A DNA stretch of 64,000 nucleotides from Sinobaca qinghaiensis (GCF_003610495.1 NZ_RAPK01000008.1:171296-235295), one strand, 5' to 3'; positions 35,026 through 43,845 are shown, counted from the stretch's first letter. Notes: generated from the sequence alone by a model not told the origin. A program made the numbers and translations.

Positions 35026-35237
35026 ACGCCGCCAGCTCTCCAAAAGGATACAAGTATCCCTTAAAAAAGTCGGACGACGTTTAGTATTAAGCAGGTATGC
35101 GCTACTTTTCCACCAAAGGTAATCGCTTACAAATGTGCTGCAAATAAAACCGATAACAGGGTCGCTGCCTCGGGATTTTATCGCTTCACGTGCATGAACT
35201 TCGTATAAATCATATCCTGTTTTCATCGAAAGTACAA
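35026..35237 (-). promoter_or_regulatory. Promoter, structured leader and terminator-like hairpin before the OFA antiporter
   Basis: The minus strand shows a good -10 box TATGAT (35209-35214) with a poor -35 box TTGTAC, 17 bases apart. About 120 bases of leader follow, with a CGATAA/TTATCG stem enclosing CCCGAGGCAGCGACCC and a TAAGC/GCTTA stem. Last comes a hairpin with 9-bp arms AACGTCGTC and GGCGGCGTT (two G-U pairs) followed by six T, ending at about 35026, some 85 bases before the ATG. This has the layout of a riboswitch or attenuator. I do not recognise the aptamer. Confidence 0.5.
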
Positions 35238-35324
35238 GAAAAATTTATGACCGGCGGAATAGTTGTTTCCTATGCATGAATGTGTTTTCATTAAGGTAAA
35301 GCTTCTATGAAAAGAGGTACGGCT

Positions 35325-36128
35325 ATGGCTATCGAACAATCAGCAGATAAGATGAGTCTGACACGGTCTATCGTACGCTATGACCGGGAGGCTTTTTCTG
35401 AAATAGAGGACAGCATCGTTACCGAATTTCCGCTTACTATTTATGTAAACGGCGAAGAATTTGCTACGATGGTCTGCACTCCCACCCATTTTGAAGAAAT
35501 GGTGATCGGCTTTCTCGCTTCCGAAGGAGTGATCTTGTTTTATAAAGAGATTGCTTCGCTCGAAATTGATGAAAGCAAAGGCTTTGCCTACGTTCAGCTT
35601 GCGAACGGCAAAACCATGCAGCCCGCGCAGTACTCGAAACGCGTGATCGGCTCGTGCTGCGGCAAAAGCCGCCAGTTCTATTTTCAGAGCGATGTCAAAA
35701 CAACCAAAACAGCGGTATCAGCAGTTACCCTCTCTGCTTCCCAGTGCATTCAGTTAATGAAAAACATGCAGGAAGAAAGCACGTTATTCAAAGGCACCGG
35801 CGGAGTGCATAACGCTTCCATTGGAACGCCGGAGGAGCTTATTGTAAGCAGAACTGACATTGGGCGTCATAACGCTCTCGATAAATTATACGGCTACTGC
35901 CTGCAGAACCAGATTCCCGTCCGGGACAAGGTGCTCGTATTCAGCGGCCGCCTATCCTCAGAAGTATTAACAAAGGCTGCGAAAATAGGCGTGGGCGTCG
36001 TGCTTTCCAAGTCCGCACCTACCAACCTGGCAATTGAACTGGCCGAAGACTTAAACATTACAGCTGTAGGCTTTATACGAGGTCAGTCATTTAATGTATA
36101 TTCCCATCCGGAACGTATTTATCCATAA
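35325..36128 (+). CDS. fdhD: Formate dehydrogenase accessory sulfurtransferase FdhD
   Basis: A 267-residue protein that passes sulfur from a cysteine desulfurase to the Mo-bis-MGD cofactor before insertion into formate dehydrogenase. Recognisable parts are EFPLTIYVNGEEFATMVCTPTHFEEMVIGFLASEGVI, the cysteine pair in IGSCCGKSRQFYF (Cys111-Cys112; E. coli FdhD has a spaced pair instead), TGGVHNASI and ISRTDIGRHNALDKLYGY-like text, and FSGRLSSEVLTKAAKIG. The ATG at 35325 follows AAAGAGGT; an ATG six codons earlier has no such site. It is divergent from the OFA antiporter. A 75-residue gene follows 16 bases later. Confidence 0.93.
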   Translation: MAIEQSADKMSLTRSIVRYDREAFSEIEDSIVTEFPLTIYVNGEEFATMVCTPTHFEEMVIGFLASEGVILFYKEIASLEIDESKGFAYVQLANGKTMQPAQYSKRVIGSCCGKSRQFYFQSDVKTTKTAVSAVTLSASQCIQLMKNMQEESTLFKGTGGVHNASIGTPEELIVSRTDIGRHNALDKLYGYCLQNQIPVRDKVLVFSGRLSSEVLTKAAKIGVGVVLSKSAPTNLAIELAEDLNITAVGFIRGQSFNVYSHPERIYP

Positions 36129-36144
36129 TCAAGGAGGTTTTTAC

Positions 36145-36372
36145 ATGAGTTCCTGCAGTATCGACCACACACCGGAACAGGTAAAGGAAAAGCTGGACAG
36201 TCAGCGCGGCTTTATGCCGGAGGATATTTCCCAAAAAGCTGATCTCCTTCTTACAGAAGAGCTTTCCCAGGAGAGACTCAATGAATTGTTTCATCTTTTA
36301 AAAAAATATGATCTTGCTGCTCCAGAGGAACAGGCTGAGCGAAATAAAGCTATTGCTGATCTGGCTGTATAA
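36145..36372 (+). CDS. Small helical protein co-transcribed with fdhD, 75 residues
   Basis: A short gene with a strong AAGGAGG site and a terminator right after it. The product starts MSSCSIDHTPEQVKEKL and is predicted helical and charged, with no membrane segment; its only cysteine is residue 4. I do not recognise the family. Its place directly behind fdhD suggests a link to molybdoenzyme maturation or formate metabolism, but the sequence itself gives no activity. Confidence 0.75.
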   Translation: MSSCSIDHTPEQVKEKLDSQRGFMPEDISQKADLLLTEELSQERLNELFHLLKKYDLAAPEEQAERNKAIADLAV

Positions 36373-36377
36373 AGTTC

Positions 36378-36412
36378 GCCTCCCATTCACAAAATGGGAG
36401 GCTTTTCTTTTC
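36378..36412 (+). terminator. Terminator after the fdhD operon
   Basis: Stem GCCTCCCATT / AATGGGAGGC with loop CACAA, followed by a T-rich tract. Confidence 0.92.
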
Positions 36413-36484
36413 CCGGCGCCGGGAATTTCGATTACACTAAGTAGAAGAACCTCAGTTAATATTGAGAAGAAAGGTTGCTTTTGT

Positions 36485-37249
36485 ATGAAACGAATATTCT
36501 TTGTTTTCCTTCCCCTCCTTCCTCTTTTTGCTGCCTGCGGACAGGCGGCTGAAGAAGAAGATGTTATAAATATTTATGCTGCCACCAGTCTTCAGGATTC
36601 ACTTGAATCGATGGAAGAAGAGCTGGAAACGGCTCTCGGTGCAGACGTAACATTTACCTTCGAAGGCTCCGGCACCCTGCAGGAAGAAATAGCCGGCGGG
36701 GCAGATGCTGACATTTTTTTCAGTGCATCTAATACGTCAATGGATGTTCTTGAAGAGGAGCAGCTGATCGACCAGGAATCCAGGCAGAATGTACTTGCAA
36801 ACGAGCTGGTAATGATCGAAAATGCCGGTGAACCGGAAAAGCTGAATGGCCTTGACGACTTAACCACGGATGCCGTGGATAAATTAGCGGCCGGCACCCC
36901 GACGGATGCTGCGGCAGGAATCTATACACAGGAAATGATGGAATCGCTCGGTATTTTTGATGAAATTAAACATAAAATCGTTCAATCCCGTAATGTGAAG
37001 GAAGCTGTACTCTTTGTTGCCAGCGGCGAAACGGAAACCGGCTTTGTGTATGCAACCGACGCGCCTTCTACTGATCAGGTGGATATCGTAACAGCAGTAG
37101 ATCCTGCCCTTCACTCTCCGATCGAATACCCAATTGCACTTACAGCCGATGGATCAGAAAACGAAACCGCCCGTGAGGCGCTTGATTACCTTACCGGACC
37201 GGAAGCAGAAGAAGTTTTTGATTCCTATGGTTTTTTGCAGCCTGAATAA
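36485..37249 (+). CDS. modA: Molybdate ABC transporter substrate-binding lipoprotein ModA
   Basis: A 254-residue lipoprotein with a signal peptide and lipobox ending LFAAC (Cys18). The mature part shows ModA features: IYAATSLQDSLESMEEELE, TFEGSGTLQEEIAGGADADIFFSAS, LAAGTPTDAAAGIYTQEMMESLG and the C-terminal AREALDYLTGPEAEEVFDSYGF. It would bind molybdate or tungstate outside the membrane. The permease ModB and ATPase ModC normally follow, but no such genes are in the window; instead a short element with terminal inverted repeats begins 3 bases after the stop. The start follows AGAAAGG. Confidence 0.92.
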   Translation: MKRIFFVFLPLLPLFAACGQAAEEEDVINIYAATSLQDSLESMEEELETALGADVTFTFEGSGTLQEEIAGGADADIFFSASNTSMDVLEEEQLIDQESRQNVLANELVMIENAGEPEKLNGLDDLTTDAVDKLAAGTPTDAAAGIYTQEMMESLGIFDEIKHKIVQSRNVKEAVLFVASGETETGFVYATDAPSTDQVDIVTAVDPALHSPIEYPIALTADGSENETAREALDYLTGPEAEEVFDSYGFLQPE

Positions 37250-37252
37250 AAC

Positions 37253-37481
37253 GGGGCTGTCCCAAGACCTATTTTGTAAATTTTATTTTTCATTTTAATG
37301 AGAAAAAAAGAAATCTATCAAAAAACCTCGTATTCCTGTTGAAAGGAATACGAGGTTTTTGTCGTTACCCAAAGGGTCACCTCTGTTGCGGATTTAAAAA
37401 AGACCATGCGGTGACTCAGGCATGGCCTGCCGAAAGCTTGCGCCTGGTCATGTTTTTTTAGCGGACTTTTGGAACAGCTCC
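37253..37481. mobile_element. 229-bp element with imperfect terminal inverted repeats (MITE or IS remnant)
   Basis: The left end, GGGGCTGTCCCAAGA (37253-37267), and the reverse complement of the right end, GGAGCTGTTCCAAAA (37467-37481), agree at 12 of 15 positions. The ends resemble common Bacillales insertion-sequence termini. The interior has no transposase frame, only the hairpin at 37319-37363 and a second G+C-rich palindromic stretch around 37405-37450. No clear target duplication is visible. Confidence 0.55.
37319..37363 (+). terminator. Strong hairpin inside the 229-bp element
   Basis: A 16-bp perfect stem, AAAAACCTCGTATTCC / GGAATACGAGGTTTTT, with an eight-base loop. It would terminate modA transcription and also works on the other strand. 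Confidence 0.85.
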
Positions 37482-37499
37482 GTTTTTTCTTTTATTGTT

Positions 37500-39293
37500 T
37501 TAGTTCTTTGTATATTTTTCAAAAAAGGCGAGCACGCTTTTATACACGTTGATTTCGTTTTCTTTCTTTGAAAAGCCGTGGCCTTCATCTTCAAGCACGA
37601 TATATTCTACAGCCGCGCCTTTTTCTTTTAATGCTTCTACGATCTGGTCCGATTCTGCTTTCACAACGCGTGGATCATTCGCTCCCTGAATCACAAGCAT
37701 CGGCTTGGTCATTGAATCAAGGTACGTAATCGGCGTATCTTCTGTAAACTTCGCTTTGTCCGTTTCCGGATCTCCAACCCACTGTTTCATCACCGGTTTC
37801 CAGTGCTCGGGTACCGACTCTACGAAGCTGAACAAGTTGGATACCCCAAAGATATCGACTACAGCCTTATAATAGTCCGCGTGACGTCCATGCAGCAGCA
37901 GTGCCATATAGCCGCCGTAGCTTCCGCCCATCAGCAGAATTTTGTCTTTATCTGCATACCCCTGTTCGATCATATAATCAATCGCTTTTACGTTATCCAG
38001 CCTCGGTCCGTATCCCCAGTCGCCTTCCACCATTTTCATGAAAGAGAGACCGTAGCCTGTTGAGCCCCGGAAGTTAGGGGCAATAATACTGTACCCCCGG
38101 TTTAAAAGCAGCTGGAACAATGCCCGGAACATTTTACGTTCTGACGCCTGCGGACCACCGTGCGGCCAGTGAATCAGGTATCCGTTTTCCACCTCCGGCT
38201 TTGCTTTAAAGTAGAGAGCTTCTATTTCCAGCCCGTCGTAGGAAGGATAGCGGATCACATCCGGATCTACGAGACTTTCTTCTGCAATACCGGGAACTTT
38301 AAAAGAAGTCAGCCGCTCCCAGTCCCCGGCCCCGTCAGCGAGCTTAAAAATATTAAACGGTTCAACAGCACGGCGTCCCATCAGGTAAACCGCTCCGCTT
38401 TTCCCTATCGTAATCTGCTCGATTACATCCACGGGTGTTTCCATATTATCCAGCGTTTTTCCCTCCAGGGAATACACATAGAGCAGATCCTCTACACCAA
38501 GAGAAGCAGACAAGTATAGTTTTTTTCTATCCTTATCAAAATGAAGGCTGGAAAATTCGCCTTCCGGGGCATTTATTACCTTTGTAAACTGCTCGTTTTC
38601 TACGTCAAAATGAGCCAGGTAGGTAAAATCCTCCCCATAGTTGGTAAGCAGATACATATCTTTTTCACCTGTAAATGCCATATCCGATACCGTATGCTGT
38701 TCTCCGTTATCCGGGGTAAGCTGTACTTCTTTGCCCCCTTTAAGCAGGTAACCAAGAACATATGTATTGGCAAAATGGCGGATGAACGCAATCGTCTGTT
38801 CCTCCGGACTCCGCGCCGCAAAATAGGTGGCTCCTCCGCTTCCTTCGATCAGCTTCTTTTCCGTATCATTTTCCAGGTCATAGCAGTACGTATTCAAAAA
38901 AGTCGCATTGTCCCTTGTCGTTGTATAATACAAACGTTTCCCGTCTTCAGAAAGAGAGCCGAAGAAATGTCTTTCCCCTTCTTCGGTGCGAAGCGGAACG
39001 AGCTGTCCTCCTTCCGGCGGCATGGCGTACAGCTGGCTGTTTTCATCTCCGTTTTCATCGAAGCTGACGACGGCAAAATCGGAGTTTTCCGCATAATGAA
39101 TACCGTGGCAGTTCTGGTTGATAAACGTCAGCGGATAAGGAAACGTATGGGGAAGATCCATGCCCCAGATGTTAAACGCTCCATTCATGTTGGAGCTGAA
39201 CATTAATTGGGATTCTTCTGCATTCACAGCAAACTGCTGGATAACCGTCGTTTGAAAAAACTGTTCTGCTTTTGGTTTTTGAAATGATATCAT
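37500..39293 (-). CDS. S9 family serine peptidase (acylaminoacyl-peptidase/DPP type)
   Basis: A 597-residue cytoplasmic peptidase. The first 340 residues form a beta-propeller that filters substrates (for example [22 protein letters not shown]). The last 250 form the alpha/beta-hydrolase domain with Ser458 (GGSYGG), Asp540 (QGANDPRV) and His572 (EDEGHGF). It would cleave short peptides or acyl-amino acids. No signal peptide is visible. The gene starts 29 bases after moaD on the same strand, so it may be the last gene of the molybdopterin operon, although no functional link is known. Confidence 0.9.
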   Translation of the reverse strand: MISFQKPKAEQFFQTTVIQQFAVNAEESQLMFSSNMNGAFNIWGMDLPHTFPYPLTFINQNCHGIHYAENSDFAVVSFDENGDENSQLYAMPPEGGQLVPLRTEEGERHFFGSLSEDGKRLYYTTTRDNATFLNTYCYDLENDTEKKLIEGSGGATYFAARSPEEQTIAFIRHFANTYVLGYLLKGGKEVQLTPDNGEQHTVSDMAFTGEKDMYLLTNYGEDFTYLAHFDVENEQFTKVINAPEGEFSSLHFDKDRKKLYLSASLGVEDLLYVYSLEGKTLDNMETPVDVIEQITIGKSGAVYLMGRRAVEPFNIFKLADGAGDWERLTSFKVPGIAEESLVDPDVIRYPSYDGLEIEALYFKAKPEVENGYLIHWPHGGPQASERKMFRALFQLLLNRGYSIIAPNFRGSTGYGLSFMKMVEGDWGYGPRLDNVKAIDYMIEQGYADKDKILLMGGSYGGYMALLLHGRHADYYKAVVDIFGVSNLFSFVESVPEHWKPVMKQWVGDPETDKAKFTEDTPITYLDSMTKPMLVIQGANDPRVVKAESDQIVEALKEKGAAVEYIVLEDEGHGFSKKENEINVYKSVLAFFEKYTKN

Positions 39294-39322
39294 TCGGCTT
39301 CCCCACCATTCTTTTCCATATT

Positions 39323-39556
39323 TTATCCGCCGCTTACCGGTGGAATAAATGCAATTGTGTCGCCATCGGAAAGCGTGTCTTCATTATTCGCAAATTCTTC
39401 ATTTACAGCGGCCATTGCCTGATCCAAAGAAGACAGCTGATACTCTTCTTTCAGCCATGCTTTTATTTCCTGAACCGTCTGTCCCGCTTTCTGTGCTTCC
39501 AGCGCTTCTGTTCCAGCTTCGTCCTGAAGGCGGGCAAAAAACAATACTTTAATCAT
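39323..39556 (-). CDS. moaD: Molybdopterin synthase small subunit MoaD
   Basis: A 77-residue ubiquitin-like sulfur carrier. It ends in the required Gly-Gly (IPPVSGG), which MoeB adenylates and which then receives sulfur as a thiocarboxylate. The core pattern is MIKVLFFARLQDEAGTEAL and SDGDTIAFIPPVSGG. The start at 39556 is preferred because it gives normal length, has AAAGGAGAG upstream and lies one base after the moaE stop; the frame is open 12 codons further. It works with MoaE to sulfurate cyclic pyranopterin monophosphate. It is the last moa gene of this operon. Confidence 0.93.
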   Translation of the reverse strand: MIKVLFFARLQDEAGTEALEAQKAGQTVQEIKAWLKEEYQLSSLDQAMAAVNEEFANNEDTLSDGDTIAFIPPVSGG

Positions 39557-39557
39557 T

Positions 39558-40028
39558 TCATTTCTCTCCTTTTTCCGGGAATCCTTTTTCATAAGGAGTA
39601 TTCTCCAGCTGATCTCCTATCCATTTCGTGCCGTCTTCCCAGTATTCCTTCTTCCAGATCGGAACGATTTCTTTAATTCGTTCAATCGCATATTCATTTG
39701 CTTCGTACGCCGCTTTCCGATGCGGCGAAGAAACGGCGATCACTACAGCAATATCCGAAATATCAAGCATTCCGGTGCGATGGGTAATTGCTGTAATGGT
39801 CCCCGGCCACTTTTCTTCCATTTCGCTGCCGATCTCTTCGAGTTTTTTTACGGCCATTTTTTCATAAGCCTGATATTCCAGGCGCAGCGTTTTTTTTCCG
39901 TGCGTCATTTCCCGGACGGTTCCTATAAAAGTCGTGATGGCACCGCAGTTGCGGTGCTCCACCTTTTTAATAAGATCTGCCGGATTAATCGGACGGCTGG
40001 AAATAGAAAACAACGTATCATCTGTCAT
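39558..40028 (-). CDS. moaE: Molybdopterin synthase catalytic subunit MoaE
   Basis: A 156-residue subunit with the MoaE pattern CGAITTFIGTVREMTHGKKTLRLEYQAYEKMA, then ITHRTGMLDISDIAVVIAVSSPHRKAAYEANEYAIERIKEIVPIWKKEYWEDGTKWIG. The last stretch carries the conserved Lys-Lys and Trp active-site region. With thiocarboxylated MoaD it inserts the two dithiolene sulfurs. It overlaps mobB by four bases (ATGA) and is followed by moaD after one base. Confidence 0.94.
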   Translation of the reverse strand: MTDDTLFSISSRPINPADLIKKVEHRNCGAITTFIGTVREMTHGKKTLRLEYQAYEKMAVKKLEEIGSEMEEKWPGTITAITHRTGMLDISDIAVVIAVSSPHRKAAYEANEYAIERIKEIVPIWKKEYWEDGTKWIGDQLENTPYEKGFPEKGEK

Positions 40029-40543
40029 AAAGCGTCCCTCATTTGATTTATAATAAATTCCACATACTTCGGGGTGTCTTCTATAAAAAACACAGGAGTC
40101 TTTTCTTCTGTCAGGTTTTTATCCCAGGAGATGAAACAGAGTACCTGCTCACTGTCTTTTAACTGCTTCATATCTTCTTTTGTGCGGATCATGACGACTT
40201 TCGGGTATGCTGCTTTCTTATAGCCTTCCACCAGTATAATATCCGGATCAAACAACGCCTGGGCCTCAATTAAGCGCTCGAGGGGCCATCCGGCGCCCGG
40301 TGACTGGATATGAAGCATGCCGCCTCCCTCTACAAATGCAGCAGAAGCACCTGCTGCCAGGTGCCTTCCGCTGTCTTTATCTTCTAAATTATCCGGCGTA
40401 CCGCCGTGTCCGTGATGTTTGATCGTACCTGTGCTCCATCCCATGTCTGAAAAAGCACGGATGAGTTTCTCCGCAAGCGTCGTTTTGCCGCTGTTCTGGA
40501 AGCCGGTTATCTGTAAGACGGGACGATGCTGCTCCACGGCCAT
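40025..40543 (-). CDS. mobB: Molybdopterin-guanine dinucleotide biosynthesis protein MobB
   Basis: A 172-residue GTP-binding protein with P-loop GFQNSGKTT (14-22), followed by IKHHGHGG and the later ILVEGYKKAAYPKVVMIR segment typical of MobB. It is thought to assist MobA in attaching GMP to molybdopterin. Its N-terminal codons overlap the end of moeA by 37 bases, and its stop overlaps moaE by four bases, so the whole string is tightly coupled. Confidence 0.92.
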   Translation of the reverse strand: MAVEQHRPVLQITGFQNSGKTTLAEKLIRAFSDMGWSTGTIKHHGHGGTPDNLEDKDSGRHLAAGASAAFVEGGGMLHIQSPGAGWPLERLIEAQALFDPDIILVEGYKKAAYPKVVMIRTKEDMKQLKDSEQVLCFISWDKNLTEEKTPVFFIEDTPKYVEFIINQMRDAL

Positions 40544-41787
40544 TCACTTCCCTCTGTATCTTCAAGCAGAAGGGTATCTACTTTCATTCCTTTTTCGTAG
40601 CCTCTCGTGCCTCCCGGCAGAACAATAAATACATCTGCTCCGGCAATGGACGTGACCGAGCCTGATTTATCAAGACCCGCGGGTTTGACGTATACCTTTC
40701 CATCTTCTACATACGAAGATGCGCGCACAAAACGGGTAAATGGATTTGCCTTCGGAAAGTCCATTGCTAAAAAAGCGGACTGTTTTTTCAAGTGCGGACG
40801 GCTGCTTTTCATCGCCGTTCTCATTAACGGGCGTACAAACAGCTCAAATCCAACGTAGCAGGCAGAAGGGTTTCCGGACAGTCCGAACAGTACTTTACTG
40901 CCCGCTGCCGCCACTGTCGTGACGCTTCCCGGACGCATCGCTACTTTATTAAACATCACGTCTGCTCCCAGGCTTTCGAAAATAGCAGGCATGTAATCAT
41001 AGTCTCCTACGGACACACCACCTGTTGTAATTAAAGCGTCCACCACCTGCAGGGCTTCCGTTGTCGCCTGCAGGCAGTCATCAAAGTCATCGTTAAATTT
41101 CCCGAAATACACGGCTTCCCCGCCGGCTCTTTCAACCTGGGCAATTGCCATGTATGCATTGCTGTTGCGGATCTTTCCCGGTTCAAGCGGTTCCCCTGCT
41201 TCGAGCAGTTCACTGCCTGTCGCTATAATCCCGACCCGGGGTTTTTTTGCCACAGAAACCTGGGCAAAGCCGAAGGTCGCCAGCAGTGCCGAAATACCCG
41301 GGTTAATAAATGTCCCTTTTTCCACGAGTACTGTTCCTTTTTTAGCATCTTCTCCCTGAAAGGAAATATTGTCGTGATGCTTAATCTCCCGCTTTAATTC
41401 TATCGCGTCAGACCCTAGTTCCTTTACAAGTTCGAGCATGACCACCGCGTCACAGCCGGCGGGAATCTCGGCGCCGGTCATAATCCGCACGACTTCCCCT
41501 TTTTCCACCGGGCGCGGAAATACGGAGCCCGCTCCGATTTCACCAGCTACGGTTAAAGTGACAGGACGGTCTCTGCCGGCTCCTGTCGTATCTTCGGACC
41601 GCACAGCAAACCCATCATATGGAGATTTATTAAAAGGCGGCACATCATGATCCGCCGTTAAGTCTTCCGCAAGCATACGGCCATGGGCTTCGGCGAGCGG
41701 AAGCATTTCCGTTTCCGCTGCAAGTGTCTGCTTCATGACGGCACGGACCGCGTCTTCTACGGGCATTGGTTTTCTTTTTTCCACCAT
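40507..41787 (-). CDS. moeA: Molybdopterin molybdenumtransferase MoeA
   Basis: A 426-residue enzyme that inserts molybdate into adenylylated molybdopterin. Family segments are LAEDLTADHDVPPFNKSPYDGFAVRSED, IMTGAEIPAGCDAVVMLE, RVGIIATGSELLEAGEPLEPGKIRNSN, TTGGVSVGDYDYM and LFGLSGNPSACYVGFELFVRP. Length and domain order are complete. The ATG follows AAGGAAG, 12 bases after moeB. It lies inside the moaA-moeB-moeA-mobB-moaE-moaD operon. Confidence 0.95.
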   Translation of the reverse strand: MVEKRKPMPVEDAVRAVMKQTLAAETEMLPLAEAHGRMLAEDLTADHDVPPFNKSPYDGFAVRSEDTTGAGRDRPVTLTVAGEIGAGSVFPRPVEKGEVVRIMTGAEIPAGCDAVVMLELVKELGSDAIELKREIKHHDNISFQGEDAKKGTVLVEKGTFINPGISALLATFGFAQVSVAKKPRVGIIATGSELLEAGEPLEPGKIRNSNAYMAIAQVERAGGEAVYFGKFNDDFDDCLQATTEALQVVDALITTGGVSVGDYDYMPAIFESLGADVMFNKVAMRPGSVTTVAAAGSKVLFGLSGNPSACYVGFELFVRPLMRTAMKSSRPHLKKQSAFLAMDFPKANPFTRFVRASSYVEDGKVYVKPAGLDKSGSVTSIAGADVFIVLPGGTRGYEKGMKVDTLLLEDTEGSEWPWSSIVPSYR

Positions 41788-41799
41788 TCGGCATCTTCC

Positions 41800-42819
41800 T
41801 TACGATAAAAAGTATTTTTCATAAATTGCTTTGGCCTGCTCTACTTTCTTCGTGCCGTGAACGAGCACCCGTCCGTCCCGGAAAACGACCAGACGGTAGT
41901 CCGGAAGCGCGCAGGACAGCAGGTAAGGGTTTTTCTGCACCCGGCCGTGCCGGCTGAGCTTGGTTTCCAAATACGTAAAATCATAGGACCTTGATGTTTC
42001 GGGACGAATCTGGACCGTATCCCTGCCGCAGAGTACTGCCATCTTCGTGTCATCTGCGCCGGCTAAATGCGCGTATGCCGGCGAGGTGCCGCAGGAAGGA
42101 CACGTGTCTTTTTTCGTTTTGCCGACCTGTATGGCATGATGCTGATTTTTCCAGACGTCAAACAGCGTCAGCTTCGTCTGGACTGCTTCCGTTCGGCCGG
42201 AAAGAATCTTAAGCGCTTCTGCCGTCTGATAGGCTGACGTCATCTGCACCGCCGGAGCAATGACTCCGTCTGTTTCACACGTCACGCTGAACGAGGGAAT
42301 GGCCGGCAGAATACACTGCAGACAGGGAGTTTCCCCCGGAACAATCGTGAAGCTCATACCGTAGCTTCCGGCGCAGGCGCCGAACACCCATGGAATCCTG
42401 TATTTCTGGGAAAGATCGTTCAAAATAAATCGAATATCGAAATTATCTGATCCGTCGATCAAAATATCCAGTCCCGGCGCGATGTCTTCGAGCTTTTCAG
42501 CGGTCGCATCCATGACGAGGCTGTGAATCACCGCATCGCTCCGGATCGCCTGCAGACGCTCTTTGGCCGCCACGGCTTTTGGCATCTTCGCCTCTGCTTC
42601 TTTTTCTCCATAGAGCTGCTGTCTCGGAAGATTGCTCCATTCCACGTAGTCCCGGTCAATGATGGTTAATTCTCCGACACCGGCGCGTACTAGCGTTTCG
42701 GCGGCAGCACTGCCGAGGGCGCCTGCGCCCAGTATAAGGGCATGCTTTGTCTGCAGACTGGCCTGGCCGTCTGCTCCTATGCCCGGGAAAAGAATCTGCC
42801 TTGAGTATCTATCATTCAT
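41800..42819 (-). CDS. moeB: Molybdopterin synthase adenylyltransferase MoeB (ThiF/HesA family)
   Basis: A 339-residue E1-like enzyme that activates the MoaD C terminus with ATP. The nucleotide loop is LILGAGALGSAAAE; zinc cysteines are in CLQC and in CPSC near residue 235; and the cysteine in SVTCETDGV is near the usual active-site position. About 85 extra residues after the CPSC motif form a C-terminal domain longer than in E. coli MoeB (249 residues), a length common among Bacillus MoeB/ThiF proteins. It lies 6 bases after moaA. Confidence 0.92.
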   Translation of the reverse strand: MNDRYSRQILFPGIGADGQASLQTKHALILGAGALGSAAAETLVRAGVGELTIIDRDYVEWSNLPRQQLYGEKEAEAKMPKAVAAKERLQAIRSDAVIHSLVMDATAEKLEDIAPGLDILIDGSDNFDIRFILNDLSQKYRIPWVFGACAGSYGMSFTIVPGETPCLQCILPAIPSFSVTCETDGVIAPAVQMTSAYQTAEALKILSGRTEAVQTKLTLFDVWKNQHHAIQVGKTKKDTCPSCGTSPAYAHLAGADDTKMAVLCGRDTVQIRPETSRSYDFTYLETKLSRHGRVQKNPYLLSCALPDYRLVVFRDGRVLVHGTKKVEQAKAIYEKYFLS

Positions 42820-42825
42820 GCTGTT

Positions 42826-43845
42826 TTATCCTCCGATATAGGACATCTCGATTTTTTTACGGTTTTTCACGGTTTCTTCGGTCCGTTCTTCTGAATAACG
42901 ATCCGTCCGGCCGTTCCATACGTTTTCAATAAAATGCCTCACTTCATCCGCGGAAGCTCCGCTTCTTACAAGGGTCTTTAGATCGGTGCCGGTTTCGGCA
43001 AACAGACAGGTAAATAGTTTACCGTCTGCAGATATTCTTGCTCTCGTGCACGTTCCGCAGAACGCATCCGATACAGAGGAAATAAAACCTACCTCAACGT
43101 TGGACCCTTCATATCCATAGCGGTTAGCGACTTCGCCCAGATAGTCCCGCTCAAGCGGCTGCAGCGGTGCAATCGTGGAAACCATCTCAAGCAGTTCTTT
43201 TTTTGTGACGACCTGAGAATAGTCCCAGCCGTTCGTCTGGCCGACATCCATAAATTCAATAAAACGGAGCGTCACGCCTATATTTTTGCAGTATCTGGCC
43301 ATCGGAACCACTTCCTGGTCATTGACCCCTTTTCGAACGACCATGTTTACTTTCACATGCAGGCCGGCATCAACTGCAGCCTGCATTCCTTTCAGAACAA
43401 TATTCGGTTTTACTTTCCGGCCGTTCATTTCCTGAAACACCTTTGGATCGATTGCATCCAGGCTGAGATTAATCCGCATCAGACCGGCTTCTTTGAGCGC
43501 TTTAGCCTGTTTTACTAAATGAACGCCGTTCGTTGTAAGGGCAATATCTTCAATTCCTTCTATTTTCACAAGCCGTTCTATCAGCTCAGGCACGTTTTTT
43601 CTAAGCAGCGGCTCGCCGCCTGTGAGTCTTAGTTTTTTCACACCGAGTGCAGCAAATTCTTCTGCCAGCATAGTGATTTCTGAGAAAGACAGCAGTTCCT
43701 CTTCCGGCATAAAAACATAATCATCCCCGAATATTTCTTTTGGCATGCAGTAAGAGCATCTAAAATTACAGCGGTCCATAATTGAAATGCGCAGATCCTG
43801 CAGAGGCCGTTTGTATTGGTCGAGCGTCGGGCTTTGCTTCAACAT
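42826..43845 (-). CDS. moaA: GTP 3',8-cyclase MoaA
   Basis: A 339-residue radical SAM enzyme that starts molybdenum cofactor synthesis from GTP. The SAM cluster cysteines are Cys26, Cys30 and Cys33 (CNFRCSYC). The second cluster is in [21 protein letters not shown], and the protein ends in the essential Gly-Gly (SYIGG). The start at 43845 is chosen because GGGGGGATTAAG precedes it and the length is then normal; the frame is open 45 codons further without conserved sequence. It is the first gene of the minus-strand moa/moe operon. Confidence 0.95.
   Translation of the reverse strand: MLKQSPTLDQYKRPLQDLRISIMDRCNFRCSYCMPKEIFGDDYVFMPEEELLSFSEITMLAEEFAALGVKKLRLTGGEPLLRKNVPELIERLVKIEGIEDIALTTNGVHLVKQAKALKEAGLMRINLSLDAIDPKVFQEMNGRKVKPNIVLKGMQAAVDAGLHVKVNMVVRKGVNDQEVVPMARYCKNIGVTLRFIEFMDVGQTNGWDYSQVVTKKELLEMVSTIAPLQPLERDYLGEVANRYGYEGSNVEVGFISSVSDAFCGTCTRARISADGKLFTCLFAETGTDLKTLVRSGASADEVRHFIENVWNGRTDRYSEERTEETVKNRKKIEMSYIGG

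Noticed and set aside
34957-35226. Open frame of 89 codons on the minus strand before the OFA antiporter
   Set aside because: Its ATG lies upstream of the predicted -10 box and has no ribosome binding site, the frame runs through the terminator hairpin, and the protein has no recognisable character.
38541-39206. Open frame of 221 codons antisense to the S9 peptidase gene
   Set aside because: Shadow of the peptidase propeller; Phe/Arg-rich composition, no family match, no start signal.
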